Part shown: piece after piece, positions 27,519-36,550 of the stretch
Layout: each line of letters begins with the position of its first letter
How positions within the stretch are numbered: position 1 is the first letter of the stretch
Source: Novosphingobium kaempferiae
GTDB lineage: Bacteria; Pseudomonadota; Alphaproteobacteria; Sphingomonadales; Sphingomonadaceae
Reading direction: 5' to 3'
DNA: 64,000 nucleotides
Assembly (NCBI RefSeq): GCF_021227995.1
Contig: NZ_CP089301.1
Span: 4,030,001 to 4,094,000, forward strand
Notes under the pieces: generated by a model
Seen by the model: only the letters and a program-made list of their open reading frames with translations
Told to the model about the DNA's origin: nothing
The model's database searches: none
Made by a program: the position numbers and the translations under genes

Positions 27519-28471
27519 CCTCCGCCACACAGCAGGCCCGCGACGAGGCCGCCCGCTTCGTCGCCCGGATGGACGGCGATGCATGGGCCGCGGCGGACGA
27601 GGCCGAACTTCAGGCCTGGCTGGCGCAGGATCCGCTGCGTCAGGGCCTGCTCCTCCAGACGCAGGCGCACTGGCTCGCCCTGACGCCGCAGGCCGAGGAA
27701 ACGGCAGCCGAGCCGGAGGTCGGGGAAGAGGCCGATACCGCTCCATCCGGGGCATGGCGTCGCCGGGGCGTCATGGCAGGCATCGCCGCCTCGGTAGTGC
27801 TGGCCTTCGCCGGGCTGCGCTGGGTGCAGAGCCCGGCCGCCTACACAACCCGTCTCGGCGAGATCCGGCGGCTGCCGCTGTCGGACGGCTCGGTCATGAC
27901 CATGAACTCGGGTAGCGAACTCACCGTGACCATGGCGCAGCAGGCGCGCGAGGTCGAACTGACGCAGGGCGAGGCCTGGTTCGAGGTCGCCAAGGATGCG
28001 AAACGGCCCTTCGTCGTCGCCTCGGGTGACGTGCGGGTGCGCGCCGTGGGCACCGCCTTTTCGGTGCGGCGACGCGAAACGGGAGTCGAGATCCTCGTCA
28101 CCGAGGGCGTGGTGGAAACCTGGGCCGAGGGCGACCGCGACCTGCGCATGCGTCTCACGGCAGGCGACCGCGCGATGATGAGCGCACATGCGGTGATCGA
28201 CTATGAGACCGGCGTCTCGTCCTCGGTGGACCGGGCGCTGGCCTGGCGGGGCGGGATGATCGACCTCGACGGGCGCACGCTCTACGACGCGGCGGACGAG
28301 TTCAACCGCTACAACCGTCGCCAGATCATCATCGCCGACCCGGACGTCGCGCGGGAGAAGCTGGACGGACTGTTCCGCGTCAACGACCCGGAAGGCTTCG
28401 CCGAAGCGGTGAAGGCCAGCCTCGGCGTGGCGCTCGACACCAGCAATCCTGCGCTGATCCGCATCGAATAG
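27512..28471 (+). CDS. fecR: FecR-type membrane anti-sigma/regulator
   Basis: 319 residues. Cytoplasmic N-terminal DUF4880-like part (ARDEAARFVARMDGDAWAAADEAELQAWL begins it), one membrane helix near residues 88-108 (GVMAGIAASVVLAFAGL), and a periplasmic FecR domain (GEIRRLPLSDGSVMTMNSGS, VELTQGEAWFEVAKD) ending with an STN-like region. ATG 27512 lies in the overlap ATGGTGA with the sigma gene. It transmits the receptor signal to the sigma factor. Confidence 0.9.
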   Translation: MVTSATQQARDEAARFVARMDGDAWAAADEAELQAWLAQDPLRQGLLLQTQAHWLALTPQAEETAAEPEVGEEADTAPSGAWRRRGVMAGIAASVVLAFAGLRWVQSPAAYTTRLGEIRRLPLSDGSVMTMNSGSELTVTMAQQAREVELTQGEAWFEVAKDAKRPFVVASGDVRVRAVGTAFSVRRRETGVEILVTEGVVETWAEGDRDLRMRLTAGDRAMMSAHAVIDYETGVSSSVDRALAWRGGMIDLDGRTLYDAADEFNRYNRRQIIIADPDVAREKLDGLFRVNDPEGFAEAVKASLGVALDTSNPALIRIE

Positions 28472-28475
28472 ATGC

Positions 28476-28524
28476 ATTCCTTCCCCTTGGGCGCGCAAAA
28501 AATCTGCGCCCGGAGGGAAGGAAT
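28476..28524 (+). promoter_or_regulatory. Long stem-loop between fecR and the receptor gene
   Basis: ATTCCTTCCC at 28476-28485 pairs exactly with GGGAAGGAAT at 28515-28524, and inside it GGGCGC pairs with GCGCCC around an A/T-rich loop (CAAAAAAT). It sits 4 bp after the fecR stop and 69 bp before the receptor ATG. It may separate low-level fecIR mRNA from high-level receptor mRNA, as a stabilising 3' end or partial terminator. No T-run is present. Confidence 0.5.
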
Positions 28525-28593
28525 CTGCGGCGGCAGGTCTCTTTGAAAATACAGGCGGAAAAAGTCCGTCGGACAGGGGAATTGGGAGGGATC

Positions 28594-31500
28594 ATGAGAG
28601 TTTCCACGCTGCGGGGCGCATTGTTCACGTCCGTCGCGATCGTGTGTGCGGTGTCGTCCACGGCTCAGGCCGCGGCGCAGACCCGCCAGTTCGCGATCGA
28701 GGCGCAGCCCGCCGAGACCGCGATAACGCAGCTCGGTCGTCAGGGTGATATCCAGATCATCGCGGCGCGGCGCCTGACCCACGCGGTCCGGGCCAATGCC
28801 GTGCGCGGCGAGATGAGCGTCGACGAGGCGCTGACGCGGCTGCTCGCCGGGACCGGCCTTGTCGCGAAGCGCACCGGGCCGGGCTCCTATGCCGTCGTCG
28901 CCCGCTCCGCGACGCCGCCCGCTCCGCCGCGAACGGTGACGCTGACGAGCCTGACCGCCGCGCCGGCCATCCAGGATGCGCCCGCCACGGCATCGCGCGC
29001 CGCGCCCGAGGCGAGCACGCCCGACGAGCCGGCGGCGGCCAGCGAAATCCTCGTCACCGGATTTCGCGGCAGTCTCGCCAAGGCGCAGGATCTCAAGCGC
29101 CGGGCGGTGAACCTCACCGAAAGCATCATGGCCGAGGACATGGCCAAGATGCCCGACCTCAACCTGTCGGAATCGATCCAGCGCCTGCCCGGCGTCGCGA
29201 TCTCCCGCGAGGGTGGCGAGGGACGCAACATCACCTTGCGCGGCTTCTCGCCGGACTTCACGCGCACCACGCTGAACGGCATGGAAGTACCCGCGAGCAG
29301 CGACGGCCTCGATTCCGGCGGCTTCACGATCAACGCGGGCCGCGCCTTCGACTTCCACGTCTTCGCGTCGGAGCTGTTCAACCGGATCGACGTGCAGAAA
29401 ACCCAGCGCGCCTCGATCGAGGAAGGCGGCATCGCCGGTACAGTCGATCTCTATTCGGCCAAGCCGTTCGACTTCAAGGGCTTCCACGTCGTCGGCTCGG
29501 CGCAGGGCGGATACAACACGGTGACGCGCAAGGTCGATCCGCGCGCGACGGTGATGATCTCCGACACCTTCGCCGACGACCGCATCGGCGTGCTGTTCTC
29601 CGCCGCCTATTCCAAGCGGACGGTCTATCAGGAGGGCTTCTCCAGCGTGCGCTGGACCTCGCCCTTCGTGAACGGTGACAGCTGGGCCGACACCAATCCC
29701 ACCGTCACCGGCACGCCCGAGGACTGCGGCGCGGCGGACCGCCTCGACTGCCTGTGGGCGCCGCGCCTGCCGCGCGCGGATTTCTTCGGCAACGACCAGA
29801 AACGTCTCGGCCTGACCGGGTCGATCCAGGTCAAGCCGGTAGACGGGCTGCAGATCAGCTTTGACGCGCTCTATTCGCAGCTCGACAACGACCGCTACAG
29901 CTACAACTCGATGGAGTGGCTGCTGACCCACGGCACGCCGGGCAACTACGTCGGCCAGACCCCGCTGTCCTTCACCGTCGCCCCTGATGGAAAGCAGCTT
30001 GTCGCTGCCGCGTTCGACGACGTGACCTCGTGGTACGAAAGCCGCCACCAGACCTCGACCTCCAAGTTCCGCCAGTTCGTGCTCTCGGGCGACTACGAGG
30101 TGTCGAGCGAGATCAAGGTCGACGCCATGGTCGGCAAGGCGCGCGATACGGCGGACCGCTCCGAACTGCGCTTCTACGCCCGCTCGATCCCGCACTATTA
30201 CGCCTACGACTATTCAGGCAGCCGGGATGTCGCCACGGTCGACTACGGGGACTACGATCCGAACGATCCCGCGAACTTCGTCAATGCGACCACTGCCGCC
30301 AATCGCCTGAACAACGTCGTGAAGGACAACTTCACGACCAAGGCGAACGTCACGTTCACCCGGGGCCGCTTCACCGCGCAGGCGGGCTTCGCCTACAATC
30401 GCCGCCTCGTCGGCTATTCCGAGGCGCAGGGCGACCTGCCGACGTTCGCGCCGCAAAGCTACCTGACGAGCTTTCCCATCAGCCACTTCGGTAGCGGCGT
30501 GGTCTCCGGCGGGTTGCCGACCTTCGCGGTGTTCGACTTCGATTCCATCGGCACCGACCTGATCTCGACGAACTACACCACCAACGTCGCCGCAGGCTGG
30601 CGGGTCGTCGAGAAGACCACTGGCGGCTACGGCGAAGTCACCGGCGAGATCGACATCGGCGCGATGACGCTGCGGCTCGACGGCGGCGTGCGCTGGGTGC
30701 GTACCGACGTGGAATCGAGCGCGGTGATCTCCGGTTCGCCGGTCGAGGTGAAGCGGCACTACGACAACTTCCTGCCGTCGTTCAACGCAGCGCTGAACAT
30801 CACGCCGGACCTCGTCGCGCGCTTCGCCTATGCCCGGTCGATGACGCGGCCCGGCCTTGCCTCGCTCAATATCGCCGCGCCTGTGTTCGAGTACACCACG
30901 CGCACGGTGAGCAACCTCGGCAACCCGGCGCTCAAGCCCTACCTGTCGAACGACTTCGACCTCGGCTTCGAATGGTACTTCAGCAAGGGCGGGCTGTTCG
31001 CCGTGGGCGTGTTCAAGAAGAACATCATCAGCTCGCTGACGACCTCGGTCGTGCAGCAGTCGGTCCCGCAGGAATACTGGGCGGCGATCTACGCCGATCC
31101 GCGTTACGATCCGTCCTACCAGGCAGACCCGGCGACGGCGCAGTACACGTTCTACAGCACCGTCAATTCGTCGGACGGCAACAGCGTGAAGGGGCTTGAG
31201 GCGACGCTCAACGTGCCGTTCACGTTCCTGCCGGGCGCACTATCGTACTTCGGCATCGCGTCGAACTACACCCATGTGTCGGCGCGGGATTCGACGGGTC
31301 TCTCGCCCAATTCCTACAACTTCACCGCCTATTACGACACCGGCGAGATGGGCCTGCGCCTGTCGGTCAACAAGCGCGACGATTACCTGCTGAGCGAGCC
31401 GGGCGGCAACGGCCATGTGCAGGAACGCAAGTACGGCCCGACGCAGGTCGATCTCTCCGCCTACTACAACCTGACCAAGCGCCTCAGCATCAACGTGCAG

Positions 31501-31623
31501 GGCATCAACATCACCAACGAGAAGGAACGCATTTACGGCACTGGTGACGGCTCTCAATATCTGGTGCGTGAGTTCTCCAAGACTGGCGCCCAGTGGTTCC
31601 TGGGTGCCCGCTACCAGTTCTGA
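28594..31623 (+). CDS. TonB-dependent transducer with STN domain (pectin-oligosaccharide receptor candidate)
   Basis: 1009 residues. Signal peptide to about residue 30, then an STN signalling domain (RQFAIEAQPAETAITQLGRQ to TGLVAKRTGPGSYAVV, about residues 32-105), a Pro/Ala linker, the TonB box SEILVTGFRGSL, a plug (LSESIQRLPGVAISREGGEGRNITLRG) and a barrel ending in a C-terminal Phe (FLGARYQF). The STN domain contacts FecR in the periplasm. ATG 28594 has GGGAGGG just upstream; a frame open 51 bp further upstream would spoil the signal peptide. Next to two pectin-active esterases, so the ligand is probably a pectin fragment (inference). Confidence 0.9.
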   Translation: MRVSTLRGALFTSVAIVCAVSSTAQAAAQTRQFAIEAQPAETAITQLGRQGDIQIIAARRLTHAVRANAVRGEMSVDEALTRLLAGTGLVAKRTGPGSYAVVARSATPPAPPRTVTLTSLTAAPAIQDAPATASRAAPEASTPDEPAAASEILVTGFRGSLAKAQDLKRRAVNLTESIMAEDMAKMPDLNLSESIQRLPGVAISREGGEGRNITLRGFSPDFTRTTLNGMEVPASSDGLDSGGFTINAGRAFDFHVFASELFNRIDVQKTQRASIEEGGIAGTVDLYSAKPFDFKGFHVVGSAQGGYNTVTRKVDPRATVMISDTFADDRIGVLFSAAYSKRTVYQEGFSSVRWTSPFVNGDSWADTNPTVTGTPEDCGAADRLDCLWAPRLPRADFFGNDQKRLGLTGSIQVKPVDGLQISFDALYSQLDNDRYSYNSMEWLLTHGTPGNYVGQTPLSFTVAPDGKQLVAAAFDDVTSWYESRHQTSTSKFRQFVLSGDYEVSSEIKVDAMVGKARDTADRSELRFYARSIPHYYAYDYSGSRDVATVDYGDYDPNDPANFVNATTAANRLNNVVKDNFTTKANVTFTRGRFTAQAGFAYNRRLVGYSEAQGDLPTFAPQSYLTSFPISHFGSGVVSGGLPTFAVFDFDSIGTDLISTNYTTNVAAGWRVVEKTTGGYGEVTGEIDIGAMTLRLDGGVRWVRTDVESSAVISGSPVEVKRHYDNFLPSFNAALNITPDLVARFAYARSMTRPGLASLNIAAPVFEYTTRTVSNLGNPALKPYLSNDFDLGFEWYFSKGGLFAVGVFKKNIISSLTTSVVQQSVPQEYWAAIYADPRYDPSYQADPATAQYTFYSTVNSSDGNSVKGLEATLNVPFTFLPGALSYFGIASNYTHVSARDSTGLSPNSYNFTAYYDTGEMGLRLSVNKRDDYLLSEPGGNGHVQERKYGPTQVDLSAYYNLTKRLSINVQGINITNEKERIYGTGDGSQYLVREFSKTGAQWFLGARYQF

Positions 31624-31632
31624 TAACCTGCA

Positions 31633-31668
31633 GGGCCGTCGCCACCCCTCGGCGGCGGCCCTTTTTTT
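31633..31668 (+). terminator. Rho-independent terminator after the receptor gene
   Basis: GGGCCGTCGCC (31633-31643) pairs with GGCGGCGGCCC (31651-31661, one G-U pair) over a 7-base loop and is followed by seven T residues. Classic intrinsic terminator 9 bp after the receptor stop, so the esterase genes downstream need their own promoter or read-through. Confidence 0.88.
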
Positions 31669-31689
31669 AGTCTTTGCGGAGTTTGCCGA

Positions 31690-32658
31690 GTGTCGATAGC
31701 GAAGTGCCTGGCGGGCGTGCTGCTGGCCGCCTGCCTGATCCCCGCCGTCGCCCCGGCCCGCGAGGTGGATGACAGCTACACCGTCGGCCGTCGCTTCGAC
31801 CAGTACCGGGACAAGTACCCCGGCATCGCCTGGCCTGTGGTGACGTGGCAGCCCGGGCAGTCGGTGCTGTTCGACCGTCCCTACAAGACCACCGACGCGC
31901 GCGACCTGCATCTCGACATCTTCCGTCCCGCACGGCCGCTGCGGCAGGGCATCGTGCTTGTCCACGGCGGCGGCTGGCGGGCAGGCGGCAAGTCGCACTT
32001 CTACGCACTGGCGAACCTGCTGGCGCAGCGCGGCTATACCGTGTTCCTGCCGGAGTTCCGCCTGTCCCCGGAGGCCGCCTATCCGGCGGGGATGATCGAC
32101 ATCGGCGACGCGCTCGCCTGGGCGCGCAGCCACGCCGCCGAGTTCGGGCTCGATCCCCGGCGCATCGCCGTGGGCGGCGCGTCGTCGGGCGGCCAGATGG
32201 CCTCCCTGCTCGCCTATGCCGGGCCTTCCGGGCTGTTCGGCGCGGGGGGCGAGCGCACCGCCAACGCCCTGATCGACCTCGACGGCGTGCTGGACTTCAC
32301 CACACCGCAGGCGCTGTCGTTCGAGAACGCCGCCGGCGACGCCTCCCCCGCCGCGCGGTGGCTGGGCGGCTCCTATGAACATGCCCCGGCGAAGTGGCGC
32401 GAAGCGAGCGCCGCAAGCCATGTCCGCAAGTCATCGCCGCCGACGCTGATCGTCTCCAGCGGCATTCCCCGCTTCACCGAGGGCAAGGATGCCGTGATCG
32501 CCGCCCTGAAGCGCAATGCGATCCCCTATCGCTTCCATGCCTTCAGCAATGCCCCGCACGACTTCTGGCTGTTCGACCCATGGCTGCCGCAGGTCGCCGA
32601 GCAGATCGACAGCTTCCTTGCCAGCCTTTCCTCTCCCAGCGAGCCCGCCACACGATGA
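31690..32658 (+). CDS. Secreted alpha/beta-hydrolase, probable carbohydrate (pectin) acetylesterase
   Basis: 322 residues with a signal peptide ending VAPARE. The oxyanion motif HGGGW, the nucleophile GASSGG, the loop YRLSPEAAYP-type sequence (EFRLSPEAAYPAG) and the final His in NAPHDFW are those of the BD-FAE/hormone-sensitive-lipase-like esterases found with polysaccharide genes. GTG 31690 start. Its stop overlaps the pectin methylesterase start by 4 bp, so it likely removes acetyl or other ester groups from pectin in the periplasm. Exact ester specificity is inferred from context. Confidence 0.82.
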   Translation: MSIAKCLAGVLLAACLIPAVAPAREVDDSYTVGRRFDQYRDKYPGIAWPVVTWQPGQSVLFDRPYKTTDARDLHLDIFRPARPLRQGIVLVHGGGWRAGGKSHFYALANLLAQRGYTVFLPEFRLSPEAAYPAGMIDIGDALAWARSHAAEFGLDPRRIAVGGASSGGQMASLLAYAGPSGLFGAGGERTANALIDLDGVLDFTTPQALSFENAAGDASPAARWLGGSYEHAPAKWREASAASHVRKSSPPTLIVSSGIPRFTEGKDAVIAALKRNAIPYRFHAFSNAPHDFWLFDPWLPQVAEQIDSFLASLSSPSEPATR

Positions 32659-33779
32659 AGTTCCTGACTCCGGGCGTTGCCCTCGCCGCCGCTGCGCTCA
32701 CGCCGAACGCTGCGTTCGCCGCGCCCGCAGCACCACCCGCCGAATACGTGGTGCAGCCATCGTGCGGTGGTACCGCGCTGCCCTGCTACACCGCGATCCA
32801 GCCCGCGCTCGACGCTGCCGCGCGCGATACCTCCGGTCAATGGATCACGATCCGCATCGCGCCCGGAGACTACGCCGAGAAGCCTGTCGTCGCCCGCGAC
32901 CGTCTGCGGCTGATCGGCAGCGGCACTGCCCGCACACGCCTGCACTTCGGCGCGGTGGCGCAGACCGCCGGGGCCTATCACCGCGCGGGATGGGGAACAG
33001 CGGGCTCGGCCACTCTCACCATCAATGCCAAGGATGTGGTCGTCTCCGGCCTCACGGTGGAGAACACCTATGATTATCTCGCCAATGACCGGCTGGAGGG
33101 CGAGGCGCGCATCCGCAACCCGCAGGCGCTGGCGCTGCTGCTCGACATCGCGAGCGACCGCGTGCGACTGGATCGCGTGGCGCTGCTCGGCTATCAGGAT
33201 ACGCTCTTCGCAAACGGCGGCCGCGCGCTGGTGCAGCGCAGCCTGATCGCGGGCAACATCGACTTCATCTTCGGCAACGGACAATTGCTGATCGAGTACA
33301 GCGAAATCCGGTCGCGCCGCCGCGCCGCGCCCTACGAGCCGGGCGAGTTCCAGTCCTTCATCGCCGCACCTTCCACGCCCTCGTCGCAGGAACACGGCAT
33401 CGTCATCTACCGCTCGCGCCTGACCCGCGAGGACGGCGTGCCGGACGGAGCGGTGGCGCTGGCCCGGCCCTGGCACCCGACCACGAAGTTCGCCGACGGG
33501 CGCTATGCCGACCCCGAGGCCATCGGGCAGGTCTCCTTCATCGACTGCTTCATGGACCGCCACATCCACCCGGAGCACTGGACGACCATGAACGGCACCG
33601 CGCGCGACGGCACGCCGACGCAGGTGTTCCGCCCGCAGGATTCGCGCTTCTGGGAAGCCGGCTCGCGCGGCCCCGGCGCGAAGGCCCGCGATATCGGCAT
33701 GAGATGGAAACCTGGTGAGGACATCAAGCAAGTATGGCGGGACATTGCAGGATGGACCGTGTCAACATCAAAGTATTGA
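32655..33779 (+). CDS. Pectin methylesterase (carbohydrate esterase family 8)
   Basis: 374 residues. Signal peptide to about residue 23 (NAAFAAP), then a right-handed beta-helix pectinesterase domain with the signatures GYQDTLFANGG (active-site Gln/Asp region) and NIDFIFGNG (second catalytic Asp), plus ARPWHPTTKF corresponding to the usual RPW motif. It converts methyl-esterified to free galacturonan with release of methanol. Start ATG 32655 overlaps the upstream stop. With the esterase and the FecIR-receptor unit it makes up a pectin-processing locus. Confidence 0.93.
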   Translation: MKFLTPGVALAAAALTPNAAFAAPAAPPAEYVVQPSCGGTALPCYTAIQPALDAAARDTSGQWITIRIAPGDYAEKPVVARDRLRLIGSGTARTRLHFGAVAQTAGAYHRAGWGTAGSATLTINAKDVVVSGLTVENTYDYLANDRLEGEARIRNPQALALLLDIASDRVRLDRVALLGYQDTLFANGGRALVQRSLIAGNIDFIFGNGQLLIEYSEIRSRRRAAPYEPGEFQSFIAAPSTPSSQEHGIVIYRSRLTREDGVPDGAVALARPWHPTTKFADGRYADPEAIGQVSFIDCFMDRHIHPEHWTTMNGTARDGTPTQVFRPQDSRFWEAGSRGPGAKARDIGMRWKPGEDIKQVWRDIAGWTVSTSKY

Positions 33780-34005
33780 CCGGCCTCTGACGCCGCTTGA
33801 TTTGAAACTACGCGTGTATTTTCCGCATCCGTGATGATGCCGCTCGATGCCGTGGGGGCTTTTCAGTGACAGGCTCGGTCGTCGCTTGTCGTGGAAGCGA
33901 AGCCTGAAGCGATCGCTCTCGTGAAGGGTGACGATCCGGTCACCGTCGACCAAGCATTGCCCGCTCATGAAGTGACGCCGGTGAAGGAGATAGAGCCGAC
34001 ATGCC

Positions 34006-34440
34006 TCAGTAGGTGTAGCGCAGTTGAGCTTCTTCCCCGGCGGCAAGCGATCGTGACCATGTAGCGATCCCGTCCGTCTGCGGCAGATTTTCGCCCTGCG
34101 CGACGATCTTCTGACCGGGCGAGCCGATCGGGATTTCCACCGAGACCGGGAAGGGGTTGGCGTTGGAGATGGTCAACAGCATCTCCTTTTGCGCCAGCGG
34201 CTTCTGGGTAGCCAGGACTTGCGTACTTGTCCCGGCGGAGAGGCGGAAGGTCTCTCCCTCTGCCCGGTCCGTCAGCGTGCCGAGGCCCATAAGCTGTCGC
34301 CCTGCTGCTCCCTGCGCATAAAGCGCCGTCGTGCCTTGGGGCAGAGCAAGCGTGTTCCCGTAACTGTCCCGTTGGTCCCGGCGGCTGGGTTTCCAGCGTC
34401 GCCAGCCACTAGACCGGCAGGGCGCGGCGGAGTTTAAGGC
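34006..34440 (-). pseudogene. C-terminal fragment of a DUF4139-like secreted protein
   Basis: The minus-strand frame encodes a plausible protein tail (DSYGNTLALPQGTTALYAQ, LMGLGTLTDRAEGETFRL, KEMLLTISNANPFPVSVEIPIGSPG, ending EAQLRYTY). The pattern of a paired beta-sandwich tail recalls DUF4139 proteins of sphingomonads, which are about 400-500 residues. Here the N-terminal part is missing: upstream the frame runs into an interspersed palindrome at 34480-34553 and has no signal peptide. Reading: the 5' part was lost by rearrangement at the repeat. Family is tentative. Confidence 0.5.
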
Positions 34441-34479
34441 TGCCTCTCGACAATCGTTTGCGAGGCATCCTACCCACGT

Positions 34480-34553
34480 CGTCATTGCGAGCAGAGCGAA
34501 GCAATCCACGGGTGCCCGCGCAGCTGGATTGCTTCGCTCCGCTCGCAATGACG
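34480..34553. repeat. Interspersed palindromic repeat, family A, copy 1
   Basis: A 74-bp imperfect palindrome whose ends are CGTCATTGCGAGC and GCTCGCAATGACG with inner GAAGCAATCCA / TGGATTGCTTCGC arms. Three further copies occur at 55186, 59609 and 60540. Only the central loop differs strongly, as expected for a spreading REP-like element that can form a long hairpin. Confidence 0.9.
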
Positions 34554-34593
34554 AGGGGTAGAGGGGCCGAATCGAACCCCGCTGATTCTCTCA

Positions 34594-34703
34594 CCCCGTC
34601 GCCCCTGCGCAGGCAGGGGCCCATCCCGCCCTTCGGATATTAACGCGACGGCAGGATTTGCGGACGGGCCCGATAGGCCCCTGCGCGCACAGGAGCGACG
34701 GGG
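34594..34703. repeat. Interspersed palindromic repeat, family E
   Basis: About 110 bp beginning CCCCGTCGCCCCTGCGCAGG and ending in the near-complement (CCTGCGCGCACAGGAGCGACGGGG), with GGGCCCAT/GGGCCCGATAGG inside. One copy in the window. Lies 40 bp after a family A repeat, upstream of the flagellar activator. Confidence 0.7.
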
Positions 34704-34869
34704 AATTGGGCGGAATCGCGCGCACCCCACGCGCGCGAGGGTCCACGGCATTCCATCCCTCGTCCGGTAACGAATACGCAAACCTACGCCCCCTTAAATT
34801 ACCGCTCTCTTTGCCGTCCCCCGGTCATAACCGCCTTCGGAACACGGTTAATTCCGAGGAACGCGACCC

Positions 34870-36180
34870 ATGGCCACATTGCCCGTCACCGACGCGACGC
34901 TCCGCCTGCACGGCCCGCTGCTGCAACGGGCGGGGGCTATCGCCGCCTCTCTTTTCGATATCGCTGCAATCGATTTTCGCGATGGCGAGGACCGCAGCCC
35001 GACGAGGCCCCGCGCCCGCCGCGTCAGCCTGTCGCGCGGCGCTGCCCCTGCCATCATGCGCGAGGGTTCGGCGCATACCGCCGTCACTTATGCCGACCCG
35101 GTCAGCGAAACGTCGCTCGCCATGATCCTCGCCGCGATGGCAGGGCCGGAAGACCCGATCGCCGCCGATCCGGAGAGCCTCTCGGTCTTCGCGCTGGCCG
35201 AGCGCCTGGCCGTCAGCGACATCCCCGTCCTCATCAACGGGCCGACCGGGACCGGCAAGGAAGTGCTCAGCCGCTTCATCCACGCCCGCTCGAACCGCCG
35301 CGAAGGCCCGTTCATCGCGGTCAACTGCGCCGCCATGCCCGAGACGATGCTGGAGGCCATGCTGTTCGGCCACCAGAAGGGCGCCTTCACCGGCGCGACT
35401 TCCGCCAGCGAGGGCTTCATGCGCGCGGCGGACGGCGGCACCCTGCTGCTGGACGAGATCGCCGAGCTGCCCCTCCCCCTCCAGGCCAAGCTGCTGCGCG
35501 CCCTGCAGGAGCAGGAAGTGGTGCCCATCGGCTCCACCCGCGCGATCAAGGTGGACGTGCGCATCATCGCATGCGCCAACCGCGACCTGCCCACCGAAGT
35601 CGCCGAGGGCCGCTTCCGCGCAGACCTCTACTACCGCCTCAACGTCTTCCCGCTGACGCTGCGCCCCTTGCGCGAGCGCGCGGACGACGTCGCCCCCCTC
35701 GCCTTCGCGTTGGCGCTGCGCCACTCCGCCGGTACGACGCCGTGCTTCACAGAGGGTGCGCTGGCGATGCTCAAGCTGCATTCGTGGCCGGGCAACGTGC
35801 GCGAACTGGAGAACGTGGTACGCCGCGCGCTGCTCCTTTCTCACGGCAGCGCCACGATCGCGCCCGAGCATATCGTCTTCGACAGCCCCGCGCGGCTGGT
35901 CAGCCATCTCGCCATCGGCGGTCTCGCCGTTGCGCATGGCGGGGCAGGCATGATGCTGGACGCCGAAGACCACGAACTTGGGGCAACCCGCAAGCTCTCC
36001 AGCATCGTCCAGCATTCGGAAGCCCGGCACATCATGGAAGTCCTCGACGCCTGTGGCGGCAACCGCCTGCGCGCCGCCCGCGAACTCGGCATCTCGGAGC
36101 GCACCCTGCGCTACCGCCTCGCCTCGATGCGCGAGGCCGGGATCGAGATCGGTCGCCACGCGGCGGGAGGCGGCCGATGA
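34870..36180 (+). CDS. flbD: Sigma54-dependent flagellar activator (FlbD/FleQ-like) without receiver domain
   Basis: 436 residues. The first about 100 residues contain no recognisable receiver domain. The AAA+ domain has Walker A GPTGTGKE (124-131), the sigma54 contact loop GAFTGA, and Walker B TLLLDEIAELP. The C-terminal Fis-type HTH is RAARELGISERTLRYRL. ATG 34870 has GAGGA 9 bp upstream. It overlaps fliE by 4 bp and heads the flagellar cluster, so it should drive the sigma54 promoters of the basal body and hook genes. Absence of a phospho-receiver means control must come from elsewhere (partner protein or level). Confidence 0.85.
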   Translation: MATLPVTDATLRLHGPLLQRAGAIAASLFDIAAIDFRDGEDRSPTRPRARRVSLSRGAAPAIMREGSAHTAVTYADPVSETSLAMILAAMAGPEDPIAADPESLSVFALAERLAVSDIPVLINGPTGTGKEVLSRFIHARSNRREGPFIAVNCAAMPETMLEAMLFGHQKGAFTGATSASEGFMRAADGGTLLLDEIAELPLPLQAKLLRALQEQEVVPIGSTRAIKVDVRIIACANRDLPTEVAEGRFRADLYYRLNVFPLTLRPLRERADDVAPLAFALALRHSAGTTPCFTEGALAMLKLHSWPGNVRELENVVRRALLLSHGSATIAPEHIVFDSPARLVSHLAIGGLAVAHGGAGMMLDAEDHELGATRKLSSIVQHSEARHIMEVLDACGGNRLRAARELGISERTLRYRLASMREAGIEIGRHAAGGGR

Positions 36181-36545
36181 GCGGGCTGCCCTCGATTGGC
36201 GCGGGCGGCGGCGGGGTCCAGCAGATCCTCGCGCTGCGCCAGCAGATCATCGCCCGCAACGACCTCCTGCGCGAGATCCACACCGCGCAGGCTGCCAACC
36301 AGACCTCGGCACCGCAGGGCCAGACCGACGGCTTCGCCTCCTCGCTCCAGCACGCGCTGAACGGCGTCAGCGCCGTGCAGCAGCGCTCCGAAGACCTCTC
36401 GGTCGCTTACGAGAAGGGCGAAGTGACCGACGTCGCCAAGGTCATGCTGGCGCGGCAGGAGGCGGGCGTCGCCTTCGAAGCCACCTTGCAGGTCCGCAAC
36501 AAGCTGCTGTCCGCCTACCAGGACATCATGCGGATGGGAGTGTGA
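36177..36545 (+). CDS. fliE: Flagellar hook-basal body protein FliE
   Basis: 122 residues; rod adaptor between the MS ring and the rod. The C-terminal half matches the family (FASSLQHALNGVSAVQQRSEDLSVAYEKG, VMLARQEAGVAFEATLQVRNKLLSAYQDIMRM). Start ATG 36177 in an ATGA overlap with the activator stop; fliF follows after 5 bp. Confidence 0.93.
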   Translation: MSGLPSIGAGGGGVQQILALRQQIIARNDLLREIHTAQAANQTSAPQGQTDGFASSLQHALNGVSAVQQRSEDLSVAYEKGEVTDVAKVMLARQEAGVAFEATLQVRNKLLSAYQDIMRMGV

Positions 36546-36550
36546 GCTAG

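Noticed and set aside
34480..34553. Hairpin as a terminator or non-coding RNA
   Set aside because: Four near-identical copies occur in unrelated gaps, with no T-run, so an interspersed repeat explains it better.
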